A stretch of DNA of 64,000 nucleotides, taken from assembly GCF_015840335.1 (NCBI RefSeq), contig NZ_CP060395.1, positions 1,364,001-1,428,000 on the forward strand. The letters run 5' to 3'. Source of the stretch: Synechococcus sp. CBW1108 (GTDB taxonomy: Bacteria; Cyanobacteriota; Cyanobacteriia; PCC-6307; Cyanobiaceae). Position numbers and translations under genes: made by a program. Position 1 is the first letter of the stretch, and each line of letters starts with the position of its first letter. The notes under the pieces are model-generated. The model saw only the letters and a list, made by a program, of their open reading frames with translations. It did not search any database and had not been told where the DNA came from. Positions 20,282 to 28,685 of this stretch are shown here, one piece after another.

Positions 20282-21307
20282 TTAGCCCAAATCCCTGGCA
20301 GTCAGCAGGGCTGCCTCCATGCTGGTGGCCCGCGCCCGCCCCTGGCCGGCGATGCCAAAACCGGTGCCGTGATCTGGTGAGGTTCTCAGGAAGGGCAGGC
20401 CGAGGGTGGTGTTTACGGCGGCATCGAAGGCAAGCAGTTTGACCGGGATCAACCCCTGGTCGTGATACAGGGCCAGGTAGCCATCGGGGCCCCGCTCCCC
20501 GCCGGTCCAGGCCGCCGCCGCGCTCAGCCAGCAGCTGTCCGGAGGCAGGGGGCCCTCCAGGCGCACCTGCGGATGCTGCTGGCGCCAGTTGTCCAGCGCC
20601 GCCTCCAGCCAGCAGACCTCCTCCTGACCCAGCTGGCCCGCCTCGCCCGCATGGGGATTGAGCCCCGCCACCACCAGGTGGGGGGCTGGGGTGAAGCGTT
20701 GACAGAAGGCGAGCAGCCGATCCAGCTTGCGCCGCACCAGTTCCCCATTGAGTTGGCGCGGCACGGCGGCAAGGGGGATGTGGGTTGTGGCCAGCAGGGT
20801 GTTCAGGCGCCAGTGGCCTGCGGGAGCCAGGGCCGTGAACAGCATCGACGCCTCCACCACGCCGGCCAGTTCGGCCAGCCGCTCGGTCTGGCCGGGGTAG
20901 GGGTGGCCGGCGGCATGCCAGCTGGCCTTGGCAATCGGGGCCGTGACCAGGGCCTGGCAGCGGCCGCTCCGCACCTGTTCCCAGGCGGCGGTGAGCCAGG
21001 CGAAGCTCGACTCCCCGCAGGCCGGGCTGCTGACTCCTAGCTGGCAGGGGGCGGCCAGGGGCAGGTCGAGCACCTCCAGCTCGGCGGGGTCCCGTAGGGT
21101 CGGGCCGGGGTGGTGGCGCAGCTGCTGGTAGCTCTCTTCCAGCCAACGGCGACAGCCCACCAGGAGGGGGCTTTCATGGCGCCATTGGGGGCTGGCGAGG
21201 GCCTTGAGCGTCACTTCGGCGCCGATGCCGGCCGGATCCCCCAGGGAGATGGCCAGGCGCGGCGGGTTGGAGTTGGATGGGGACTGGCTGCTGGTGGAGG
21301 AACCCAT
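20282..21307 (-). CDS. pdxA: 4-hydroxythreonine-4-phosphate dehydrogenase
   Basis: Enzyme of the DXP-dependent pyridoxal phosphate pathway. Starting at ATG 21307 gives 341 aa, close to the family length. RLAISLGDPAGIGAEVTLKAL opens the protein in two overlapping motifs, then LVTAPIAK, GLNPHAGE, and the C-terminal YHDQGLIPVK and TSPDHGTGFGIAG. The metal-binding histidines expected in HTxxHIPL-like, NPHAGE and YHDQG are visible. The ATG shares bases with the divergent small-protein start at 21306 (CATG). Confidence 0.93.
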   Translation of the reverse strand: MGSSTSSQSPSNSNPPRLAISLGDPAGIGAEVTLKALASPQWRHESPLLVGCRRWLEESYQQLRHHPGPTLRDPAELEVLDLPLAAPCQLGVSSPACGESSFAWLTAAWEQVRSGRCQALVTAPIAKASWHAAGHPYPGQTERLAELAGVVEASMLFTALAPAGHWRLNTLLATTHIPLAAVPRQLNGELVRRKLDRLLAFCQRFTPAPHLVVAGLNPHAGEAGQLGQEEVCWLEAALDNWRQQHPQVRLEGPLPPDSCWLSAAAAWTGGERGPDGYLALYHDQGLIPVKLLAFDAAVNTTLGLPFLRTSPDHGTGFGIAGQGRARATSMEAALLTARDLG

Positions 21308-21485
21308 GCTGCGCTGGTTGTTGCTGGGGGGTCTGGTGCTGGGCTTGGCCACGGGAATCAATAAGGGCTGGATCGAGCTGCGCTGGGGGCGCCTGCTCGG
21401 CGACCTGGGCCTGCCCTACGTGGCCGATCCGGCCGATCTCAAGGACTGTCCACCGGCCAGCTCCTCTGCCAGGCAGGCCCGGTAG
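21306..21485 (+). CDS. Small hypothetical membrane-anchored protein
   Basis: A 59-residue frame: an N-terminal hydrophobic helix (LRWLLLGGLVLGLATGI), then IELRWGRLLGDLGLPYVAD and a Cys near the end. I do not recognise a named family. Support comes from the clear membrane segment and from the start overlapping head-to-head with pdxA. Its last 70 bases overlap the end of the convergent SDR gene, which weakens the call. Confidence 0.45.
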   Translation: MLRWLLLGGLVLGLATGINKGWIELRWGRLLGDLGLPYVADPADLKDCPPASSSARQAR

Positions 21486-22351
21486 CCCTCCCGATAGCTG
21501 GGGTACCGCAGGACATAGCCAAGGGTGGTGCGCAGCAGCTGGTTGCTGGTCCGTCGGTTTTCAGACCAGAAGCTGCGGGCCATGGCACCCATGCTGGCCT
21601 CAATGGCGGCGTAGTGCTCCACCAATGGCAGTTTGTGCCCCAGCAGGTGGGCTGCGTAGCCAAGGGTTTCACTCGATGGGCAGGGGCAGTCATCGGTCAC
21701 GTTGAGCACGGTTGGACGCCGCCCGCTGGGCAGGGCCAGGCAGTGCAGCAGGCAGCCAACGACGTCGTCTACATGCACCCGGGAGAACACCTGGCCGGGC
21801 TTGTGGATCAAGCGGCTCTGGCCGGCCCGCAGGGACGCAAAGGGGGAGCGGCCTGGCCCGTAGATCGCCGGCAAGCGGAAGATCTGTACGGGTAAGCCGC
21901 TGGCCAGCCAGGCCTGTTCGGCAGCCAGGCGGGCCTGGCTGCGGCCGGCCCGGGGGGCGGGGGGGGCAGTTTCATCCACCCAGGTCCCACCGGTGTCGCC
22001 ATAGACGCCGGTGGTGGAGAGGTAGCCCAGCCACTGCAGGGGGAGCTGCCGTAGGAGTGGGCCCAGCAGCTCCAGGCTCGGCTCGGCCCTGCCCTGGCCG
22101 GGAGGCACGGTAACCAGCACGTCCGTGATGCCGGCAAGGGCTTCGGCGGCGGGCACCAGGGCAGGTTCGCTGGCGCTGTCGAACTGAAACCAGCCCAGGT
22201 CTTGGTCTGCACACTCCCCCTGCCTGGGCCGGCGGCTGGTGAGCCGCACCGCCAGGCCCCGCTGGTGGGCAGCGCGGGCCAGGCGCAGGCCGGTGTAGCC
22301 AGCGCCGATGACCAGCAGCTGGCGCGCAGGCTTGACAAGCGGCTTGTTCAT
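21416..22351 (-). CDS. NAD-dependent epimerase/dehydratase-like SDR (YeeZ-like)
   Basis: A 311-aa extended SDR-like protein. The Rossmann motif LLVIGAGYTGLRLA is at residues 12-25, YLSTTGVYGDTGG near 112, and RLPAIYGPGRSPF near 160. Instead of the usual YxxxK, the sequence near 135 reads RAGRSQARLAAEQAW, so classical catalysis is doubtful; the family includes many uncharacterised sugar-nucleotide-type proteins. Its promoter side faces a small protein gene at 22387. Confidence 0.8.
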   Translation of the reverse strand: MNKPLVKPARQLLVIGAGYTGLRLARAAHQRGLAVRLTSRRPRQGECADQDLGWFQFDSASEPALVPAAEALAGITDVLVTVPPGQGRAEPSLELLGPLLRQLPLQWLGYLSTTGVYGDTGGTWVDETAPPAPRAGRSQARLAAEQAWLASGLPVQIFRLPAIYGPGRSPFASLRAGQSRLIHKPGQVFSRVHVDDVVGCLLHCLALPSGRRPTVLNVTDDCPCPSSETLGYAAHLLGHKLPLVEHYAAIEASMGAMARSFWSENRRTSNQLLRTTLGYVLRYPSYREGYRACLAEELAGGQSLRSAGSAT

Positions 22352-22386
22352 GAGTACACCTGTATCAGTTCTCCGCGGCTAATGCG

Positions 22387-22623
22387 ATGGCGGTCCCAGC
22401 GCCACTCTCTTCACCACTCTCCACCAGGCTCGAAAAGGGCCGTTCCAGACCATTGAAATCCGCGAAATCCGCCAGGTATCTTTCCTCCCACGGGGGGCAG
22501 GGGGCCGGGAGCCTGGCCGTGCTGCTTTTGCTGCTGGCCGTGCTGGTCGCCCCTGAGCGCCCCCAGGTTCAGGAGGCCATCTGCCAGCGCCACAACGGCG
22601 TGGAGGCCTGCCGGGTCTGGTGA
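22387..22623 (+). CDS. Small conserved-looking membrane protein with C-terminal Cys pair
   Basis: A 78-residue frame with one strong hydrophobic helix (SLAVLLLLLAVLVAP) followed by ERPQVQEAICQRHNGVEACRVW. The ending pattern C-x(8)-CxVW resembles short unnamed proteins I associate with marine Synechococcus genomes, but I cannot name a family. A TTG start at 22456 would shorten the lead. The end overlaps the convergent HNH gene by 55 bases. Confidence 0.5.
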   Translation: MAVPAPLSSPLSTRLEKGRSRPLKSAKSARYLSSHGGQGAGSLAVLLLLLAVLVAPERPQVQEAICQRHNGVEACRVW

Positions 22624-22991
22624 GCTTCCGCTTGCTCCAGGGTTCCGCCGGGATGGACCCACTGCAGCAAGCGCAAGGCCAGGCGCAGATCGCCATCGCA
22701 CCAGGCCCGGATCGCCATCGCCCGCCGAGGGTCGTAGAAGGTTTGGCGCCGATACCACTCAAAGGCGTTGGCGTCCCCCTTGTGGCCGTTGCAGGACAGG
22801 CAGGCAGGTACGCAGTTTTCGGTGACGCTCAGGCCCCCCCGGCTCTGGGGATGGACGTGGTCAATCGATTCAGAGGGTTCGCCGCAGTAGACGCAACGTC
22901 GATCGGTGACGAGGTGAAGGGATTGGCGCCAGCGTCTGACGCGCAACTTGGGACATAGATCTTCTAAGAAAACCCCATCCCTGGCCTGCAT
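22569..22991 (-). CDS. HNH endonuclease-domain protein
   Basis: A 140-aa protein with a classical HNH module: CVYCGEPSESIDHVHPQSRGG (zinc Cys pair plus catalytic His), a conserved N in TENCVPAC, then CLSCNGHKGD. The layout is that of small single-domain HNH nucleases common in cyanobacteria, typically next to unrelated genes. DNA-nicking activity is inferred from family. The last 40 residues are beyond the domain. Confidence 0.85.
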   Translation of the reverse strand: MQARDGVFLEDLCPKLRVRRWRQSLHLVTDRRCVYCGEPSESIDHVHPQSRGGLSVTENCVPACLSCNGHKGDANAFEWYRRQTFYDPRRAMAIRAWCDGDLRLALRLLQWVHPGGTLEQAEAHQTRQASTPLWRWQMAS

Positions 22992-23041
22992 CAGAGCGCC
23001 CCAGTTGGCGGAAGTGTGCCTTCATCGCCTGGAGTGTCAAT

Positions 23042-24634
23042 GTGTCGAGGGTTGCACTTCAGCGGATGCGTTGCCTGTTGCGCCTGGGAGCGACGGGTCA
23101 GATCGAGGTGGTCAGCCCCTACGACGCGGTGACCCAGGCCCAGTTGCGGGCGATTCGGCCCCGGGGTTCCTGGTCGGGGCGGCGGCGCTGCTGGTGTTTT
23201 CCCCTGGAGGCTGGAGCGGCGCTGCGGCAGGCCCTGGCGGGTCGTTTCCCGCTGGAGCCTGAGCTGGCCCGTTGGCTGGCCTGGATGGAGCAACCCCTGC
23301 CGCCCCTGCCACCCCACCGACAGCTGGTGGTGGAGGCCCAGCTGGGTGAGCCCTTGCTGGATGGGCGCTGTCTGTTTGCCCACCAGCGGACCGCGGTGCG
23401 CTGGCTGCTGGCGCGGCGCGGCGCGGTGCTGGCCGACGCCATGGGGCTGGGCAAGACCCTTACCGCCCTGGTTGCCGCCAGGGCCCTGGTGCGGCTGGCC
23501 GATTGCCGCATCCTGGTGATTGCCCCTGTCGGCCTGCATGGCCACTGGCAGAGCGAAGCGGCTGCCCTGGGCCTGCAGCTCGAGCTGCACAGCTGGGCTC
23601 GGCTGCCGCCGGCCCTGCCGCCGGCCGGCACCGTGTTGATCGCCGATGAGGCCCATTTCGCCCAGAACGGCCAGACCCGGCGCAGCCAGGGCCTGTTGCG
23701 GCTGGCCCGCCATCCCCGGCTCAGGGCCATCTGGCTGCTCACGGGCACGCCGATGAAAAATGGTCGCCCGGCCCAGTTGTTCCCGCTCCTGGCCGCCATC
23801 GGCCACCCCCTGGCCCGGGACCAACGGGCCTTTGAGGAGAACTTCTGCCAGGGCCACTGGCGTGAGCAGGCGGGGCGGCGGCTTTGGCAGGCCAGTGGGG
23901 CTAGCCATTTGGAGGAGCTGCAGCGGCTGGTGCGGCCCCTGGTGCTGCATCGCCGCAAGCAGGATTGTCTCGACCTGCCCCCCAAGCGGCGGCAGTTGTG
24001 GCCCGTGGAGCTCGCTGGCCCCCAGGCCCGCGGTTTCCAGCACCGCCTCCAGAGCAAGGTTGAAGATTACCGCCGCCGGGCGGCCCGCGGCGAGGTGCGC
24101 CGGGATGGGGAGGTGTTGGCGGTGCTGACGGCCCTGCGGCAGATCGGCTCCGACTACAAGTTGCCCGCCACCAGGGAGCTGGTGGCGGGGCTGCTCAGCC
24201 AGGGCGAGGCGGTGGTGGTGTTCACCGCCTTTGTGGCCACTGCCCAGTTCTTGCATCGCAGTTTTGCCGCCAGTTGCCTGCTCACCGGGGCCCTGCCTCC
24301 GGCGCAGCGCCAGGGGCAGGTGGATGCTTTCCAGCGGGGCGAGCAACCCCTGCTGATTGCCACCTATGGCACCGGTGGGCTGGGGTTCACCCTGCATCGG
24401 GCCCGTCATGTGGTGCTGGTGGAGCGGCCCTGGACCCCGGGCGATGTGGAACAGGCGGAAGACCGCTGCCACCGCATCGGCATGGGCGCCTGTCTCACCT
24501 GCCACTGGCTGCAGCTGGGGGTAGCTGATCAGTTGGTCGATGGGCTGATCGCCAGTAAGGCCGAGAGAATCGCCCTGCTTTTGGAGCGCCGCAACCTGCC
24601 GGCCATGGTGCGGGATCTGCTGGCTCGCTGGTGA
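23042..24634 (+). CDS. SNF2-family DEAD/DEAH-box helicase
   Basis: A 530-aa single-module SNF2-like translocase of SMARCAL1-type architecture. Motif I DAMGLGKTLTAL, motif II IADEAHFAQN, motif III LLTGTPMKN, motif V YGTGGLGFTLHRA and motif VI QAEDRCHRIGM are present and in order. No extra nuclease or targeting domain is seen. The GTG at 23042 is used; an ATG at 23066 is an alternative. Function is likely in DNA repair or remodelling; the substrate is unknown. Convergent with the lipoprotein gene. Confidence 0.88.
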   Translation: MSRVALQRMRCLLRLGATGQIEVVSPYDAVTQAQLRAIRPRGSWSGRRRCWCFPLEAGAALRQALAGRFPLEPELARWLAWMEQPLPPLPPHRQLVVEAQLGEPLLDGRCLFAHQRTAVRWLLARRGAVLADAMGLGKTLTALVAARALVRLADCRILVIAPVGLHGHWQSEAAALGLQLELHSWARLPPALPPAGTVLIADEAHFAQNGQTRRSQGLLRLARHPRLRAIWLLTGTPMKNGRPAQLFPLLAAIGHPLARDQRAFEENFCQGHWREQAGRRLWQASGASHLEELQRLVRPLVLHRRKQDCLDLPPKRRQLWPVELAGPQARGFQHRLQSKVEDYRRRAARGEVRRDGEVLAVLTALRQIGSDYKLPATRELVAGLLSQGEAVVVFTAFVATAQFLHRSFAASCLLTGALPPAQRQGQVDAFQRGEQPLLIATYGTGGLGFTLHRARHVVLVERPWTPGDVEQAEDRCHRIGMGACLTCHWLQLGVADQLVDGLIASKAERIALLLERRNLPAMVRDLLARW

Positions 24635-24638
24635 TGGC

Positions 24639-24998
24639 TCAGGGTTTGCCTCGGCGGCAGAGCTCCTGACGCAGCTTCAGATCGTTGCGCAGCTGGGGAT
24701 CCAGGCTGTTTGCCGGGATTTGCCGGGCCAGGGAGGAGGCCTTGGCTATGTCGGCGCAGGCGGCAGCCTCATTTCCGGCCAGGCTGTGGAGCAGATAGCG
24801 GTCGTTGAGCGGGCTGGGGTTGGCCGGGAAGGCCGCCACTACGGCATCGCAGTGGCTGACGTGCTCGGGCAACTTGTCCAGCGTTATGTTTTGGAGGCAT
24901 TCATGGCTGCGCAGTTGCTGGCCAGGCAGAGGCTCCTCTGAGCAACCTGCCAGGAGCATGAGCAGGGCTCCGGTGAGCAGTGCCCTAGCGGCCGCCAC
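24639..24998 (-). CDS. Predicted lipoprotein, function unknown
   Basis: Starting at GTG 24998 gives 119 aa with a textbook lipoprotein signal (ARALLTGALLMLLAGC, lipobox LAGC). The rest has five cysteines (ECLQN, SHCDAVV, ACADIA, ELCRRG) and helical character. The open frame continues upstream but that part lacks a signal-like start. It is 28 bases downstream of another exported protein gene on the same strand, so the two may be cotranscribed. Family not recognised. Confidence 0.65.
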   Translation of the reverse strand: MAAARALLTGALLMLLAGCSEEPLPGQQLRSHECLQNITLDKLPEHVSHCDAVVAAFPANPSPLNDRYLLHSLAGNEAAACADIAKASSLARQIPANSLDPQLRNDLKLRQELCRRGKP

Positions 24999-25026
24999 GG
25001 AACCCGGCAGCCAGCCATGGTGAGAC

Positions 25027-25440
25027 CTATGGACTGACTTTCTTATTGGGGGCACTGCTGCTGCCCGCCTCTGGCTTGGCTTCAGGTTTTGAGAACAGGT
25101 CACCGAGATAGCGGCCGCAGTCTGGATAGACACTGGGGTTCTGGACGACGGCTTCAGTGATCATCACTGCAGCGTGTTCCGGAGAGGTTTTAAACAGCTT
25201 GTCGCTCTGGCGCTTGATCACGGCATAGGCCGCATCCCAGCTCACCTGGTGGCTGTTGCCGTTGTTGCGCATGAAGCAATAGATCTGTGCCCCCTTCCCG
25301 CCCGCGCTGGGAGTGCTCTCTGGCGTTTGGGCCTGGCTGGGCAGGCTCGCCAGTGGCAGGCATGCCGTCACAAACAGGACGATCCGCAGCATGCCCTGGC
25401 GCAGTCGCGGCGATGGCGGCAAAGGGAGGCTCGGGGCCAT
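25027..25440 (-). CDS. Secreted cyanobacterial protein of unknown function
   Basis: A 137-aa exported protein with a signal peptide (MLRIVLFVTACLPLASLPSQAQ after a short lead). The mature part reads GAQIYCFMRNNGNSHQVSW, AAYAVIKRQ, LFKTSPEHAAVMITEAVVQNP and PDCGRYLGDLF, a compact pattern with two Cys that I recall from many picocyanobacterial genomes as an unnamed conserved family (possibly DUF6554). The C-terminal 20 residues are low-complexity. Upstream partner of the lipoprotein gene. Confidence 0.72.
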   Translation of the reverse strand: MAPSLPLPPSPRLRQGMLRIVLFVTACLPLASLPSQAQTPESTPSAGGKGAQIYCFMRNNGNSHQVSWDAAYAVIKRQSDKLFKTSPEHAAVMITEAVVQNPSVYPDCGRYLGDLFSKPEAKPEAGSSSAPNKKVSP

Positions 25441-25541
25441 GGCTAGGGCAGCGTCAACGGTTAGGGCCCACCGTATCGATTCAGCTGGCCTTGGCCAGGC
25501 CCGGTTTCTGTGCTGTTATCGGCATCACTGCTCGTCTAGCG

Positions 25542-25805
25542 ATGGCCCCCGAGTCGGTTTCCTTCCGCATCAGCCGCAACGCCGAGGATCTGGCCCATAC
25601 CGTCCATGCCCTTTCCCAGCGCCTAGTGAAGCTGGAGCAGCGTTTGGCCGGTCTGGAACTGCAGCTGGATCGGCGGCTGGATTCGGATCCCCAGGAGATC
25701 GCCAGCCTCGCCAATGTGGAGCGACTGGTGCTCGACTGCCGCGCCCTGCTTGAGATGCAGGAGGAACCGGGCGAGAAATCCGCTCCGCTGGCAGCGGCGG
25801 CCTGA
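25542..25805 (+). CDS. Small coiled-coil protein, unknown function
   Basis: An 87-aa protein from ATG 25542, MAPESVSFRISRNAEDLAHTV. The middle (SQRLVKLEQRLAGLELQLD) is a strongly predicted coiled coil, followed by ANVERLVLDCRALLEMQEE. The pattern suggests a conserved small protein rather than chance coding, but I cannot assign a family. Confidence 0.6.
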   Translation: MAPESVSFRISRNAEDLAHTVHALSQRLVKLEQRLAGLELQLDRRLDSDPQEIASLANVERLVLDCRALLEMQEEPGEKSAPLAAAA

Positions 25806-25849
25806 GCGCGGGGGCTGGTCACCAGTGGCAGAATGGTAAGAAAGCGGCC

Positions 25850-26104
25850 ATGGCCTATCCCACGCAGTTCCATTCCGGTTTGCAGCACGGCTCAGCCAAC
25901 CGTTGCCCCCAAATTGGCGGGGTGTCCGCTGCTTCCCCTTCCCGTAACTCTTTCCCCTCCAACAGCGGCGAGGGCGACCACCAGCTAGAGAAGTTGGAGT
26001 TTGCCTTGGCAGTTGCCCTCACCCGGGGAGATCTGCAGAGGTCCCAAACTCTGCGCGATCAGATAGCGGCCTTGGGGGGCAATCTAGAAGAGCCGGGCAC
26101 CTGA
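25850..26104 (+). CDS. Small protein with UvrB/C-motif-like C-terminus
   Basis: An 84-aa protein. The first 45 residues are polar and low complexity. The last part (LEKLEFALAVALTRGDLQRSQTLRDQIAALGG) resembles a UVR-type helix-hairpin found in UvrB, UvrC and Clp proteins. Such short proteins occur in cyanobacteria without known role. It lies 44 bases after the coiled-coil gene on the same strand. Confidence 0.6.
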   Translation: MAYPTQFHSGLQHGSANRCPQIGGVSAASPSRNSFPSNSGEGDHQLEKLEFALAVALTRGDLQRSQTLRDQIAALGGNLEEPGT

Positions 26105-26142
26105 GCGGGGGGCCTGGATGGCCCCCATTCCTTCAGTTCCAT

Positions 26143-26427
26143 ATGGTTGAGATGACAGCGATTCTTTCCAGCCAAGTGCCAATTGCGGCCCCAGAACAAA
26201 CTGCTTCGGCCCCGAAGCCAGCAGCCAGAGCTGGGGCCTCCGAGTTAGACGGGCGAAGGGATCAGCTCCAGAATTTGATTGACACCAACACCAGCCAAGC
26301 CCAGCTAGCTGCTGAACGGGGAGATGTGGCAGCAGCAGCCCGCCTTATTCTCGCTGCATTGGATGGGGAACGCCGGATAGCGGCGACCAATCCCCAGGTA
26401 CTGCAATTGATCAGGCCCCGGGCCTGA
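26143..26427 (+). CDS. Small helical hypothetical protein
   Basis: A 94-aa frame: an Ala/Pro-rich N-terminus, then RRDQLQNLIDTNTSQAQLAAERGDVAAAARLILAALDGERR read as two helices. The sense resembles the neighbouring 84-aa protein (hairpin with ERGD, compare TRGD), so it may be a distant paralogue. ATG at 26143 or 26152. No family recognised. Confidence 0.5.
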   Translation: MVEMTAILSSQVPIAAPEQTASAPKPAARAGASELDGRRDQLQNLIDTNTSQAQLAAERGDVAAAARLILAALDGERRIAATNPQVLQLIRPRA

Positions 26428-27533
26428 GCCAGAAATCAAGGGGCGGGCTGCGCCACATGCAGGTTGATTTGCAGGAGCTGGATAGCCCAAACGCCTGCGT
26501 CAGGATTCAGTACAGTCCATACAGAACTCAGGGCTCCGCAACTCCTTTGCCCTGGGCCCTAGCCCCGCCAGCTCGGTGTCGATGGCCCCATAGAAAAAAC
26601 AAGGGGGGTTGACGGGCTTTATTGGGGGAGATGCTCGTCCAAGGCCGTGTTGATTTTCAATTTCTATGAATCGGTCGGCAATCTGGTTGTTGAGGGAACT
26701 GGGTGGTCTTTTAATGCTTGATTACTACTTTTATTCTCTCTTTAGCAGCGTCATTGGCCTTTGTGAGATCACTGGGTCAGCCAGCCTTGGAGAGGGCATA
26801 GTTCGCCCCAAAACTTATTAATCAAGCGACGGCTGCATTAACTTGGGCTTTGAATATTTTTATGGTAACTCGGGATTGATTCCACATGTGTTTCAGGTGC
26901 TTCCATTTTCAGCGGCTTCACCTTCAGCGGTATAATGCTCGCGTCCTTGGGTATGTATGCTACTCTCAGTCCAAGTCAATGCCAGTGCCAGTTCCAGTCA
27001 GAGCCCAGTATCCGTTCCCGGCCCACTACCCCTGCTTGGCCTAGGGGTTGCCTTCTGCTTCAGTCGTCGTCTGAGCCGGCGTGTGCGCCTTCTCTCCAAG
27101 ACTAGCCAGCCATCCTGATACAGCCCAGCTCACTAGCTTTTAGGGGAGACGCCGGCAACAAGGTCGTCCACAGGCAGTCTGGAGAGATGATTAATTCGGG
27201 CCACTAACCGCATTGCGCGCAATCAAGCTGCAAGGCTGTAACTGCTGCCGGCCGATGCGATCCCATAGGTGCCGGAAGGCGTCAATTTGCTGCTGCGCCC
27301 AAACCTTGAACTGGTGGTGCGGCGGACAGCAAAAGCCAGAACATTGTGGTTTCTGGCCACCTGAACTGGACTGTGCTGCCATAGCCGGCGATGCGGATCT
27401 TGGCCTAGAGGGGCAGCACTTTGGCTGTGGTGATGGTTCAGAAGGGTTAGAAAAGCAAGGCGAGCGTTGGGGTGGCTCCCATCGTGGCGGGTGATCGATT
27501 GAGATTGGGCCGTAGTCAAAAGCCCGAGCCAAT
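26428..27533. other. Gene-poor stretch of 1.1 kb
   Basis: No convincing full gene is seen on either strand. The stretch is less GC-rich than its surroundings around 26640-26940. It holds a CAGGGC/GCCCTG hairpin at about 26528-26553 without a T-run, a TATAAT hexamer at 26931-26936 lacking a good -35, and a relic PEP-CTERM tail at 26957-27118. Frames at 27191-27532 do not resemble any protein I know. Confidence 0.6.
26957..27118 (+). pseudogene. Relic PEP-CTERM sorting-signal tail
   Basis: A 53-residue frame ends SPVSVPGPLPLLGLGVAF then CFSRRLSRRVR. This is the VPGPLPLLG...hydrophobic helix...Arg cluster pattern of cyanobacterial PEP-CTERM exosortase signals. An in-frame stop (TAA at 26933-26935) lies just upstream and no body of a secreted protein precedes it. 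It is therefore most likely the leftover C-terminus of a lost surface protein. A tiny free peptide cannot be excluded. Confidence 0.65.
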
Positions 27534-27560
27534 AAAAAAGCCCCCTCTTGCGAGGGGGCC
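27534..27560 (-). terminator. Rho-independent terminator of psbA
   Basis: Read on the minus strand, GCCCCCTC pairs with GAGGGGGC around a four-base loop and runs into six T residues. It lies 46 bases beyond the psbA stop. Confidence 0.92.
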
Positions 27561-27605
27561 GGGGGGATTCCGTTTATGGGTTGGCGTTAGCCAGGTTGTA
27601 AAGCC

Positions 27606-28685
27606 TCAGCCAATAGCCGGTGCGGTCAGTGCCACGGGGGTGGCGGTGGCAGCAGCCAGGTCAAGCGGGAAGTTGTGAGCGTTGCGCTCGTGCATCACTT
27701 CCATACCCAGACCAGCGCGGTTCAGCACGTCTGCCCAGGTGTTCACCACGCGGCCTTGGCCGTCGAGGATCGACTGGTTGAAGTTGAAACCGTTCAGGTT
27801 GAAGGCCATCGTGCTCACGCCCAGGGCGGTGAACCAGATGCCAACCACGGGCCAGGCAGCCAGGAAGAAGTGGAGGCTGCGGCTGTTGTTGAACGAGGCG
27901 TATTGGAAGATCAGGCGACCGAAGTAACCGTGGGCAGCCACGATGTTGTAGGTCTCTTCCTCTTGGCCAAACTTGTAGCCGTAGTTCTGGCTCTCGCTCT
28001 CGGTGGTTTCACGCACCAGCGAGGAGGTAACCAGCGAACCGTGCATGGCGGAGAACAGACTGCCACCGAAGACACCTGCCACACCCAGCATGTGGAAGGG
28101 GTGCATCAGGATGTTGTGCTCAGCCTGGAACACCAACATGTAGTTGAAGGTGCCGGAGATACCCAGGGGCATGGCATCCGAGAAGGAGCCCTGACCGAAG
28201 GGATACACCAGGAACACAGCAGACGCTGCTGCCACAGGGGCGCTGTAGGCAACGCAGATCCAGGGGCGCATGCCCAAGCGGTAGGAGAGTTCCCACTCGC
28301 GGCCCATGTAGGCGTAGATGCCGATCAGGAAGTGGAAGACCACCAGCTGGAAAGGCCCACCGTTGTACAGCCACTCATCGAGGCTGGCGGCTTCCCAGAT
28401 GGGGTAGAAGTGCAGGCCGATGGCGTTGCTGGAGGGCACAACGGCACCGGAGATGATGTTGTTGCCATACATCAGGGAGCCAGCTACGGGCTCACGGATG
28501 CCGTCGATGTCGACAGGGGGTGCGGCGATGAAGGCCACGATGAAGCAGATGGTGGCAGCCAGCAGGCAGGGGATCATCAGCACACCGAACCAGCCCACGT
28601 AGAGGCGGTTGTTGGTGGAGGTGACCCAGTCGCAAAACTGGTTCCACGCAGAAGCGCCTTGGCGCTGCTGAATAGTGGTTGTCAT
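27606..28685 (-). CDS. psbA: Photosystem II D1 reaction-centre protein, Glu130 form
   Basis: The 359-aa D1 protein with five membrane helices binds P680, pheophytin, QB and ligands of the Mn cluster. Counting from [10 protein letters not shown], residue 130 in YMGREWELS is Glu, the residue of the high-light D1:2 type; low-light D1:1 has Gln. The end HNFPLDLA followed by a 15-residue extension fits maturation after Ala344. ATG at 28685 starts the canonical protein; the frame runs 35 codons further upstream without similarity. A TTGAAA hexamer on the minus strand near 28809 could be a -35 element, but no clear -10 is seen. Confidence 0.98.
   Translation of the reverse strand: MTTTIQQRQGASAWNQFCDWVTSTNNRLYVGWFGVLMIPCLLAATICFIVAFIAAPPVDIDGIREPVAGSLMYGNNIISGAVVPSSNAIGLHFYPIWEAASLDEWLYNGGPFQLVVFHFLIGIYAYMGREWELSYRLGMRPWICVAYSAPVAAASAVFLVYPFGQGSFSDAMPLGISGTFNYMLVFQAEHNILMHPFHMLGVAGVFGGSLFSAMHGSLVTSSLVRETTESESQNYGYKFGQEEETYNIVAAHGYFGRLIFQYASFNNSRSLHFFLAAWPVVGIWFTALGVSTMAFNLNGFNFNQSILDGQGRVVNTWADVLNRAGLGMEVMHERNAHNFPLDLAAATATPVALTAPAIG

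Noticed and set aside
22991-24505. 504-codon minus-strand frame
   Set aside because: Antisense to the SNF2 helicase, which has all helicase motifs; the Gln/His-rich translation is typical of shadow frames.
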